Both the position numbers and the translations under genes were made by a program. A model generated the notes under the pieces. The model was not told the DNA's origin. It saw nothing but the letters and a program-made list of their open reading frames with translations, and searched no databases. From Pseudomonadota bacterium (GTDB lineage Bacteria > Pseudomonadota > Alphaproteobacteria > Acetobacterales > Acetobacteraceae), in NCBI GenBank assembly GCA_021815835.1, contig JAKAZN010000066.1:1-7855 (forward strand): a stretch of 7,855 nt of DNA, read 5' to 3'. Of the stretch, positions 1-5,684 are shown one piece after another. Every line of letters starts with the position of its first letter. Within the stretch, counting starts at the first letter, position 1.

Positions 1-612
1 CGAGTGTGTCGCGTCGAACACCACCGGATACCCCGTCCGCGCCATGATCGGCAGCGCGCGGAAATCGCTCACCAGCATGTTGTAGCCGAAGCTCGCGCCC
101 CGTTCGCACAGCAGAATATTTCGGTTTCCGGTGGAAGCGATCTTCGCCGCCACATGCGCCATGTCCCAGGGCGCGAGGAACTGGCCCTTCTTCACGTTCA
201 CCGCCCGCCCGGTCTCCCCCGCCGCCAGCAGCAGATCGGTCTGGCGGCACAGGAAGGCGGGGATCTGCAGCACGTCCACCGCCTCGGCGGCCGGGGCGCA
301 ATGGTCCGCGGCATGCACATCCGTCAGCACCGGCAGCCCGGTCGCTGCGCGCACGTCGGCCAGGATCGCCAGCCCCGCCGCCATTCCCACGCCGCGCGCG
401 GCGGAGGCGGAGGTGCGGTTGGCCTTGTCGAAGCTCGATTTGTAGATCACCCGCACGCCGGTCGCGGCCGACATCTCCGCCAGGGCGGCAGCGACCTCCA
501 GCGCGTGGGCGCGGGATTCGATCTGGCACGGACCGGCGATCAGCACGAAGGGCAGATGGTTGCCGATCGTGATCGAACCGACGGTCACGACATGGGGGGG
601 AAGCTGGGACAC
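1..612 (-). CDS. kdsA: 3-deoxy-8-phosphooctulonate (KDO-8-P) synthase, partial (C-terminus outside window)
   Basis: The enzyme condenses phosphoenolpyruvate with arabinose 5-phosphate to give KDO-8-phosphate, the precursor of the KDO sugar of lipopolysaccharide, in the cytoplasm. The translated 204 residues carry the family motifs in order: LIAGPCQIES (about 24-33), VIYKSSFDKANRTS, LTDVH, DVLQIPAFLCRQTDLLLAAG, VNVKKGQFLAPWDM, and FDATHS at the window edge. Cys29 in GPCQIES sits where metal-dependent class II enzymes have a metal ligand (class I enzymes have Asn), and His203 in ATHS matches a second ligand, so this looks like the metal-dependent class. Family members are about 270-285 residues, so roughly 70-80 are missing. 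The start is uncertain: GTG at 612 gives a typical short N-terminus, GTG at 588 is also possible, and the frame stays open upstream. It is divergent from the AtzG-like gene and probably unrelated in function. Confidence 0.95.
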   Translation of the reverse strand, partial: MSQLPPHVVTVGSITIGNHLPFVLIAGPCQIESRAHALEVAAALAEMSAATGVRVIYKSSFDKANRTSASAARGVGMAAGLAILADVRAATGLPVLTDVHAADHCAPAAEAVDVLQIPAFLCRQTDLLLAAGETGRAVNVKKGQFLAPWDMAHVAAKIASTGNRNILLCERGASFGYNMLVSDFRALPIMARTGYPVVFDATHS

Positions 613-735
613 GGCATGCGCCTGACAGGGTTGCCCCTGCCCATACCGCTCCGCCCCCCTGCCACTCAACCCCGCGGCTTCCCTCCGCCCGGCCCGCGAC
701 GCATGATCGCGGTCCCGCATCGGGAGGGCGACACG
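613..735. promoter_or_regulatory. Divergent intergenic region between kdsA and the amidase operon
   Basis: These 123 nt separate two outward-facing genes, so the promoters for kdsA (leftward) and the AtzG-like/amidase/hydrolase operon (rightward) are expected here. I see no convincing -35/-10 pair for a sigma-70 promoter and no clear operator palindrome. The tract is C-rich on the plus strand. The call rests on gene orientation only. Confidence 0.4.
722..728 (+). promoter_or_regulatory. Shine-Dalgarno site of the AtzG-like gene
   Basis: GGGAGGG lies 7 nt before the ATG at 736. It is the strongest ribosome-binding site in this part of the window. It supports a short gene starting at 736 rather than the long plus-strand frame that runs through kdsA in antisense. 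Confidence 0.7.
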
Positions 736-930
736 ATGACCCCAGACCTGCTTACCGCGCTGGCGAAAGCTGCCGGCCTCGACAAGGCGTTGGCCGCGTT
801 CCCCGAGGACGTGGCCGCCGCCGCCGCGCAGGCGCTGGCGACCGCCGGCGCGATCGCAGTGCCGCGGGACCCGGCCGCCGAACCCTGGCCGCCGATGCGC
901 CCCCCGGGATGCCCTGGGGTCGGGCTGTGA
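736..930 (+). CDS. AtzG-like (DUF4089 family) small subunit of an amidase
   Basis: A 64-residue protein directly upstream of an amidase. It has an alanine-rich helical N-terminal part (about 5-40) and then an extended tail, PRDPAAEPWPPMRPP (about 43-57), resembling the conserved D-x-A-E-P-x-P-x-F/M-R-P ending of AtzG-like proteins. Known of the family: AtzG is a small GatC-like protein that binds and stabilises AtzE, the amidase-signature hydrolase of cyanuric acid breakdown, and many AtzE-like amidases elsewhere have such a partner. Inferred: this protein wraps around the amidase encoded next. The two reading frames overlap by 4 nt (GTGA at 927-930), which fits translational coupling and a fixed ratio of subunits. 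The start is set by a strong ribosome-binding site. The protein is too short for certainty, but position and tail motif agree. No signal peptide or membrane segment is visible. Confidence 0.8.
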   Translation: MTPDLLTALAKAAGLDKALAAFPEDVAAAAAQALATAGAIAVPRDPAAEPWPPMRPPGCPGVGL

Positions 931-2324
931 GCACCGCGGCGCATTGGCTGACCGCCGCCGAGGCCACCCGCGCCTTCGCCGCCCGCACCCTGTCGCCGGT
1001 CGAATTGCTGGACGCGCTGCTGGACCGGATCGCCCTGTTGCAGCCGAAACTGCACGCCTTCATCCGACTGGACGCGGAGGCCGCGCGGGAGGCGGCGCGC
1101 GCGGCGGAGCGCGAGATCATGTCCGGGCGCGTCCGCGGCCCGCTGCACGGCGTGCCGGTCGGCGTGAAGGACATCATCGACGTGGCGGGCCTGCCGACCA
1201 CCTGCCATTCGCGGATCCTGCTCGACAACGTGGCGAGCGCGGACGCGGCGGTGATCGCGCGGCTGCGCCAGGCCGGCGCGATCGTGCTGGGCAAGCTCGC
1301 GACGCATGAATTCGCGATCGGCGGACCGAGCTTCGATCTGCCGTTCCCGCCCGCGCGCAATCCGTGGAACCCGGCGCATCATCCGGGGGGATCGTCGTCC
1401 GGCTCCGGCGCCGGGGTGGCCGCGGGGCTGTTTCCGGTAGCGCTGGGGTCCGATACCGGGGGCTCGGTGCGCAATCCGGCGAGTTGTTGCGGCATTGTCG
1501 GGTTGAAACCGACCTACGGGCTGGTGTCGCGTCGCGGGGTGTTTCCGCTGTCCTATACGCTCGATCACGTCGGTCCGCTGACGCGAAGCGTGGCCGATGC
1601 CGCGCTGATGCTGGATGCGATCGCGGGTCACGACCCGGCCGATCCCGGCAGCAGTCCCAGCAACGCGCGGCTGTTCGGGCGCGATCTGGATCGCGGGGTA
1701 CGCGATCTGCGGATCGGATTCGTGCGCCATTTCCACGAGACGGACCTGCCCGCGCATCCCGAAACCACCGCCGCGCTGGCGGAGGCCGCGCGGGTGCTGC
1801 AAGCAGCGGGCGCGGAATTGCGCGACGTGACCTTGCCCAGCCTGAATGAGTTCGCCGGGGTCAACCGGGTGATCCTGACCTCGGAGGCGTGGTCGATCCA
1901 TGCGCCCTGGCTCCGCGAGCGGCCGGAGGAGTACGGCCAGCTCGCCCGCCGCCGGCTGTTGCCCGGCGCGTTCATCGGCGCCGGCGAATATGTCGGCGCG
2001 CAACGCCGCCGCGCGCAGATGATCGCCGCGGTGGAGGAGACGTTCCGCGACGTGGACGTGCTGCTCTGCGCCAGTTCGATGGACCCGGCGAGCCGCATCG
2101 ACGACGCCGAGGAAACCGCGCGCACCTATCCGCGCCAGGCGCGCACGCCGTTCAACGTGACCGGGCATCCGGCGCTGGCGATGATGGCGGGGCTGTCGTC
2201 GGGCGGGCTGCCGCTGTCGGTGCAGTTCGTCGGGCGATATTTCGCGGACGCCACGGTGCTGCGCGTGGCGGCGGCGTACGAGCGCGCCACGGGCTGGCAC
2301 GAACGCCGCCCGCCGATCGGCTAG
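927..2324 (+). CDS. Amidase-signature hydrolase, AtzE/GatA-like
   Basis: A cytoplasmic amide hydrolase of the amidase signature family. Numbered from the GTG at 927 (465 residues), the Ser-cisSer-Lys triad is visible. Lys81 lies in GVKDIIDVAG, the cis-Ser (Ser156) is the first serine of GGSSSGS, and the nucleophile Ser180 lies in SDTGGSVRNPA; the two serines are 24 residues apart as in family members of known structure. CGIVGLKPTYGLVSRRGVFP follows as usual, and length is normal. The pairing with an AtzG-like protein points to the AtzE branch (1-carboxybiuret hydrolase and relatives), but no other cyanuric-acid gene is present, so the natural substrate is unknown. It is unlikely to be the tRNA amidotransferase GatA, because GatB is absent and the partner is AtzG-like rather than typical GatC. 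ATG at 909 is in frame and could be the start, giving 471 residues; I prefer GTG 927 because it overlaps the upstream stop (GTGA) and has GGGG 7 nt before it. Confidence 0.93.
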   Translation: MSTAAHWLTAAEATRAFAARTLSPVELLDALLDRIALLQPKLHAFIRLDAEAAREAARAAEREIMSGRVRGPLHGVPVGVKDIIDVAGLPTTCHSRILLDNVASADAAVIARLRQAGAIVLGKLATHEFAIGGPSFDLPFPPARNPWNPAHHPGGSSSGSGAGVAAGLFPVALGSDTGGSVRNPASCCGIVGLKPTYGLVSRRGVFPLSYTLDHVGPLTRSVADAALMLDAIAGHDPADPGSSPSNARLFGRDLDRGVRDLRIGFVRHFHETDLPAHPETTAALAEAARVLQAAGAELRDVTLPSLNEFAGVNRVILTSEAWSIHAPWLRERPEEYGQLARRRLLPGAFIGAGEYVGAQRRRAQMIAAVEETFRDVDVLLCASSMDPASRIDDAEETARTYPRQARTPFNVTGHPALAMMAGLSSGGLPLSVQFVGRYFADATVLRVAAAYERATGWHERRPPIG

Positions 2325-2340
2325 GAACGGGAGAAACGCC

Positions 2341-3225
2341 ATGTCCGGCCTTGTCGCTCCGGGTCCTGTGTCCCGCGTGTTCTTCTCGCAGCGGCTGCGG
2401 CTGCATTATCTGGACTGGGGCAACGAGGCGGCGCCGCCGCTGATCCTGCTGCATGGCGGGCGCGATCATGCGCGGAGCTGGGATTTCGTGGCCCAGGCGT
2501 TGCGCGACGATTATCACGTGATCGTGCCGGATCTGCGCGGGCACGGGGACTCCGCGTGGTCGGCGTCCGGGCATTACCCGATGGCGAGCTACATCTACGA
2601 TTTCGCGCAGCTCATCCACTCGCAGCGGCTGGCGCCGGTGTCGGTGGTGGCGCATTCGTTGGGCGGCAACATCGCGCTGCGCTACGCGGGGATTTATCCG
2701 GACGCGATCCACCGGCTGGTGGCGATCGAGGGCATGGGCCCAGGTCCGCGCGGCGCGGCCGAACGGGACGCAAAGCCGATCCATGAGCGGATGGCGGAAT
2801 GGATCGCCCAGCAGCGCGCGCAATCGGCGGAGGTGCCGTGGCGTTACCCTGCTCTCGCGGACGCGCTGAAACGGATGCAGGAGGCGAACCGGCATCTGTC
2901 GGACGAGATGGCGCGGCACCTGACCGAACACGCCGTGAACCAGAACGAGGACGGGACGTATTGCTGGAAATTCGATCCCTATGTCCGCGTCTGGACCCCG
3001 AACGACATGACGCGGGACGAGATCGCCGCCTTGTGGGCTCGGATCGCTTGCCCGACCTTGCTGGTCTATGGGCGGGAGAGCTGGGCGACCAGTCCGGCGA
3101 CCGACGGACGGCTGGCGTATTTCGGTCACGCGCGGGTGCTGGAAGTGGAGGGCGCCGGCCATTGGGTCCACCATGACCGGCGCGATCTTTTCATTGCGGA
3201 GGTGCGGGCGTTCCTGGCGGGCTAA
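2341..3225 (+). CDS. Alpha/beta-fold hydrolase (esterase/amidase-like)
   Basis: A 294-residue soluble alpha/beta hydrolase. Visible elements are the oxyanion HG loop in LILLHGGRDH (about 34-43), PDLRGHGDS (63-71), the nucleophile elbow AHSLGG with Ser106, and the catalytic His274 in GAGHWVHHD. The acid is not certain: Glu246 in LVYGRESW occupies the usual strand-6/7 acid region, and Glu130 after strand 6 is another option. A lid-like insertion rich in charged residues spans about 135-225. Family members include carboxylesterases, C-C bond hydrolases, haloalkane dehalogenases and lactonases; the Ser nucleophile excludes dehalogenase chemistry. It starts 16 nt after the amidase stop with GGGAGA 6 nt before the ATG, so it belongs to the same operon and probably acts on the same or a derived compound. 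Its TAA overlaps the TAG of the convergent DUF35 gene by 4 nt. The substrate cannot be told from sequence. Confidence 0.92.
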   Translation: MSGLVAPGPVSRVFFSQRLRLHYLDWGNEAAPPLILLHGGRDHARSWDFVAQALRDDYHVIVPDLRGHGDSAWSASGHYPMASYIYDFAQLIHSQRLAPVSVVAHSLGGNIALRYAGIYPDAIHRLVAIEGMGPGPRGAAERDAKPIHERMAEWIAQQRAQSAEVPWRYPALADALKRMQEANRHLSDEMARHLTEHAVNQNEDGTYCWKFDPYVRVWTPNDMTRDEIAALWARIACPTLLVYGRESWATSPATDGRLAYFGHARVLEVEGAGHWVHHDRRDLFIAEVRAFLAG

Positions 3226-3740
3226 TCGCGGTAGCGCCATGGCTTTGCCGGTTGGGCGGCGCTCTCGTCGATGGTCCATTGCGGCAATGACAGCCCCTCC
3301 GTCACGTCCGAGAAGACCATCCGTACCCGCGTGCCGATGCCGATCTTCGCGACCGTCTCCGGTCCCGCCAGGGTTCCCTCCGGCGTTGCCAGGTTGCCCA
3401 CCACGCGCAGCGCCTCGTGCGCGGTCGGCGCGCCCTTCTGCGTGTCCAGATCGACCAGCAGCACCATATAGGGCGTGAACGGCTTGAACTGCGGCTGGAT
3501 CGCGTGATGCACCTCGGTATAGGAGTGCACCGCGCCCTTGCCCTCCACCGCCACCCACCGCGCGCGGGGCGAGGCGCACCACGGGCAGGCGGTGGTGGGC
3601 GGATAGCGCAGCAGCGAACATTCCTCGCAGCGTTGCAAATGGAAGTCGTGCGCCGCGCAATGGCGGAAATATTCCAGATTCTCGTGATCGAGATCGTCGA
3701 TCTGCAACGACATCCCGAGATATTCGGCCCTGATCGCCAT
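3222..3740 (-). CDS. Zn-ribbon OB-fold protein (DUF35), partner of the thiolase-like protein
   Basis: A 172-residue protein with the two-part architecture of acyl-CoA-associated DUF35 proteins. An N-terminal helix (about 16-34) leads into a rubredoxin-like zinc ribbon with ligands Cys38, Cys41, Cys52 and Cys55 (CEEC and CPWC), and an OB-fold follows from about 63 to 160 (GKGAVHSYTEVHH, VVGNL, IGTRVRMVF). Known of the family: these proteins bind tightly to SCP2-type thiolases or aldolases, as in BbsA with BbsB and ChsH2 with Ltp2, and help hold the acyl-CoA. Here the gene follows the thiolase-like gene by 14 nt, so the same role is inferred. It also contains VDLDTQKGAPTAHEALRVVG, an ordinary OB-fold insert. 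The start at 3740 is supported by a G-rich ribosome-binding site; ATG at 3713 is a weaker alternative. The 3' end overlaps the convergent alpha/beta hydrolase gene, leaving no room for a terminator. Confidence 0.93.
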   Translation of the reverse strand: MAIRAEYLGMSLQIDDLDHENLEYFRHCAAHDFHLQRCEECSLLRYPPTTACPWCASPRARWVAVEGKGAVHSYTEVHHAIQPQFKPFTPYMVLLVDLDTQKGAPTAHEALRVVGNLATPEGTLAGPETVAKIGIGTRVRMVFSDVTEGLSLPQWTIDESAAQPAKPWRYRD

Positions 3741-3742
3741 GA

Positions 3743-3757
3743 TCCCCGTTCCCCCTA
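3743..3757 (-). promoter_or_regulatory. Ribosome-binding region of the DUF35 gene, overlapping the thiolase-like stop codon
   Basis: On the minus strand the thiolase-like stop TAG (3757-3755) runs straight into GGGG, then AACGGGGA, just before the ATG at 3740. The stop codon is thus part of the ribosome-binding tract of the next gene, a layout that favours translational coupling of two subunits. Confidence 0.6.
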
Positions 3758-5011
3758 ACCGCGCCGCATGACCATGGCCGAGCCGGTGCCCGGCATCGCC
3801 CAACCCAGATTGGCGCTGACCTCCGCGCCCTTCACCTGCCGACAGCCGCCCTCGCGGTAATCGTAGGTGTGCATCCGCTTGCCGTCCGGCCCCATGGGGC
3901 AGGAATCGTCGATGTCGTGGCGTAGCTGGCGCACATTCTCGATCACCATGTTCATGCCGTGCGTGTAGCCCTCGCACAGATGCCCGCCCGAGGTGTTGTT
4001 CGGGCGCTTGCCGCCAAGACGGGTGATGCCGGAGGAAACGTAGTCGCCGCCCTCGCCCTTCTTGCAGAAGCCGTAATCCTCCAGTTGCAGCATGGTGGTG
4101 AAGGTGAAGGCGTCGTAGGCGCCGGTGACATCGATATCCTCCGGCCCCACGCCCGCGTTCGGCCACAGGATATCCTTCGCGTAGTGTCCGGCGACGGTGG
4201 AGATGGGGCCGTGCTGGTAGTGCATGTCGAGCCGCGGCTTGTTCACCCGCCCCGCGACGCCGCGGATCAGCGCCGGCGTGTGGCGCAGATCGCGCGCGCG
4301 GTCGGCGCCGGTGACGATGATCGCGGTGGCGTTGTCCGTCTCCACGCAGCAATCCAGCAGATGCAGCGGCTTGCAGATGAAGCGGCTGCCCAGCACGTCG
4401 GCGACCGTGTTGCGCTTCTTGTAGAGCGCCTTGGGGTTGTTGGAGGCATGTTCCGAATGCACGACCTTCACCATCGCCACCTGCTCCGGCGTGGTGCCGT
4501 AATCGTGCATGTGGCGCAGGAAGGTGGGGGCGAACATCTGGCCGGCGCTCTGCCAGCCATAGGCACGGGAATGCAGCATGTCGCCGTTCACGGGGGGCGC
4601 GGAGCGGGCGCCGGTGCCGCCGATGCGCACCTGCGAAAATCCGTTCATGGAGCGGAAGATCGCCACCGTCTTACACATGCCCGCCGCGATGACGCCGATG
4701 GCGATGCCGATCAGCGCCTCGGTGGACGATCCGCCGCCGAACACGTCCATGTAGAAATTCAGCCGGATCCCCAGGTCCCCGGCGATGAACGGGGCGAAGG
4801 TGGAATCGCCGCTCTGGTACGACAACATCCCGTCGATGTCGGAGGGCTTCAACCCGGCATCGAGGATCGCGCTGCGTACGGCGTTGGTGCCCATGGCGCG
4901 GGTGGTGAGGCCGGAGCCGCGCGTGTAGGGCGTCTCGCCCACCCCCACGATCGCGTATTTGTCGCGCAGGTAGCGCGGCGTGGTGGCGTCGGTGTCGGCC
5001 GGTAGCGGCAT
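3755..5011 (-). CDS. Thiolase-fold acyl-CoA enzyme (SCP2-type thiolase/aldolase family)
   Basis: A 418-residue thiolase-superfamily protein of the SCP2/Ltp2/BbsB type. Family features are YAIVGVGETPYTR (19-31), FGGGSSTEALIGIAIGVIAAG (91-111), HSEHASNNPKALYKK (185-199), GAYDAFTFTTMLQLEDYGFC (297-316), and NTSGGHLCEGYTHGMN (339-354). Standard thiolases have the nucleophilic Cys at the start of a CxxG motif; by hand alignment that position falls in GGGSS (about Gly93), so no Cys is present there. The C-terminal GHP motif is also absent, replaced by GYTHGMN. This pattern fits retro-aldolases such as Ltp2 or unconventional thiolases acting with a DUF35 subunit. Tyr299 in GAYDAF and the His residues in GGHL and GYTHG are candidate active-site residues. 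The following DUF35 gene should encode its partner. The start is fixed by GGGAGGA close to the ATG. The substrate is unknown; standard pipelines would call it acetyl-CoA acetyltransferase, which is probably misleading. Confidence 0.93.
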   Translation of the reverse strand: MPLPADTDATTPRYLRDKYAIVGVGETPYTRGSGLTTRAMGTNAVRSAILDAGLKPSDIDGMLSYQSGDSTFAPFIAGDLGIRLNFYMDVFGGGSSTEALIGIAIGVIAAGMCKTVAIFRSMNGFSQVRIGGTGARSAPPVNGDMLHSRAYGWQSAGQMFAPTFLRHMHDYGTTPEQVAMVKVVHSEHASNNPKALYKKRNTVADVLGSRFICKPLHLLDCCVETDNATAIIVTGADRARDLRHTPALIRGVAGRVNKPRLDMHYQHGPISTVAGHYAKDILWPNAGVGPEDIDVTGAYDAFTFTTMLQLEDYGFCKKGEGGDYVSSGITRLGGKRPNNTSGGHLCEGYTHGMNMVIENVRQLRHDIDDSCPMGPDGKRMHTYDYREGGCRQVKGAEVSANLGWAMPGTGSAMVMRRG

Positions 5012-5015
5012 CGTT

Positions 5016-5022
5016 TCCTCCC
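5016..5022 (-). promoter_or_regulatory. Shine-Dalgarno site of the thiolase-like gene
   Basis: GGGAGGA on the minus strand ends 4 nt before the ATG at 5011. It decides the start: the frame stays open upstream to about 5206, but that extension overlaps the Ddn-like gene and has no comparable site. Confidence 0.75.
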
Positions 5023-5120
5023 GCTTGCTTGGTGCGGGAAAGCTAGCGGGTCCGGCCCCGGCAGGCCAGCTTGCGCCGGTGGCGGGGAAGCAGAGGAGCT
5101 CCCGGATGGCGCGATTGGCC

Positions 5121-5585
5121 TTAACCCACGGGGTCCAGCACCACCACGGGGATTTCCCGGCCGGCGGACTTGACCTGGTAGTCGGCGTAAGGCGGGAAGA
5201 ACCCAACCGCCTGCTGCCACAGCCGCGCGCGTTCCGCTCCCGTGGCGGTGCGTGCGACCGCCTGCATCTTCTCGGTGCCGACCTGGATCCCGACCTTCGG
5301 GTCGGCGAGGATATTGCGATACCAGCCCGGATGCTCCGGCGCGCCGCCCTTGGAGGCGATGACGAAATAGCTGGTGCCGGCGCGGCCGTAGAACAGCGGG
5401 AACAGAAAGCTCTGCCCCGATTTGCGCCCCGTGGTGGAGAGCAGGAGCGATGGCACCGTCAGGTCGGGCGATCCGGGGCGGGAGATGGTGTACATGTGCC
5501 CGTCGGTGCCGCCGCTCGCCAGGTAGCGGTCGGTATGATCCTTCATCCATTGCGGAAGCTTGGGGGCGAGCTTGGTTTCGGGCAT
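5121..5585 (-). CDS. Nitroreductase/quinone reductase family protein (Ddn/DUF385, putative F420-binding)
   Basis: A 154-residue split-barrel protein of the deazaflavin-dependent nitroreductase (Ddn) family. The signature runs through LLLSTTGRKSGQ (48-58), FPLFYGR (62-68), VIASKGGAPEHPGWYRN (75-91) and QVGTEKMQAVAR (101-112). In actinobacterial Ddn the TTGRKSG loop and the ASKGG..P.WY.N segment contact coenzyme F420. The protein is full length for the family. No lipoprotein or membrane signal is seen. It lies between the methyltransferase (99 nt upstream) and the thiolase-like gene (109 nt downstream) on the same strand, so it may share their transcript, but the gaps leave room for its own promoter. 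Some relatives in Gram-negative bacteria may use flavin or have no known cofactor, so F420 use here is only inferred. GAGGA sits about 10 nt before the ATG at 5585. Confidence 0.9.
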   Translation of the reverse strand: MPETKLAPKLPQWMKDHTDRYLASGGTDGHMYTISRPGSPDLTVPSLLLSTTGRKSGQSFLFPLFYGRAGTSYFVIASKGGAPEHPGWYRNILADPKVGIQVGTEKMQAVARTATGAERARLWQQAVGFFPPYADYQVKSAGREIPVVVLDPVG

Positions 5586-5608
5586 CGCGGGTTGTCCTCG
5601 TTTTCGGT

Positions 5609-5627
5609 TCGTCCGGGCGCCGGACGA
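5609..5627. repeat. Perfect inverted repeat upstream of the Ddn-like gene
   Basis: TCGTCCGG and CCGGACGA form a perfect 8-bp stem around a 3-nt GCG loop, 24 nt before the Ddn-like start and 57 nt after the methyltransferase stop. No T-run follows on the minus strand, so it is not a classic intrinsic terminator. It could be an operator, an RNA hairpin in the 5' leader, or a transcript-end stabiliser. Confidence 0.5.
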
Positions 5628-5684
5628 CCGGCATGGTCACGCCGGAGACGATGATCCGCCGGCGCGCCGGGAAACACAACTTGC

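Noticed and set aside
4..735. Long plus-strand open frame antisense to kdsA
   Set aside because: Its product is Arg/His/Gly-rich without motifs, while the opposite strand encodes an unmistakable KdsA. Only the last 65 codons (736-930) are a real gene.
927..2324. Calling the amidase GatA (tRNA amidotransferase subunit A)
   Set aside because: No gatB is present, and the small partner has an AtzG-like tail rather than GatC features; the next gene is an alpha/beta hydrolase.
666..2342. 558-codon minus-strand open frame opposite the amidase
   Set aside because: The translation is Arg/Gln/His-rich and motif-free; the plus strand carries a complete amidase with its catalytic triad. It is a GC-driven shadow.
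3959..5005. 348-codon plus-strand open frame opposite the thiolase-like gene
   Set aside because: Low-complexity shadow of a clear thiolase-fold gene, with no ribosome-binding site or motif.
5609..5627. Rho-independent terminator for the SAM methyltransferase
   Set aside because: The hairpin is perfect but has no following T-run on the minus strand; the sequence after it is A-rich instead.
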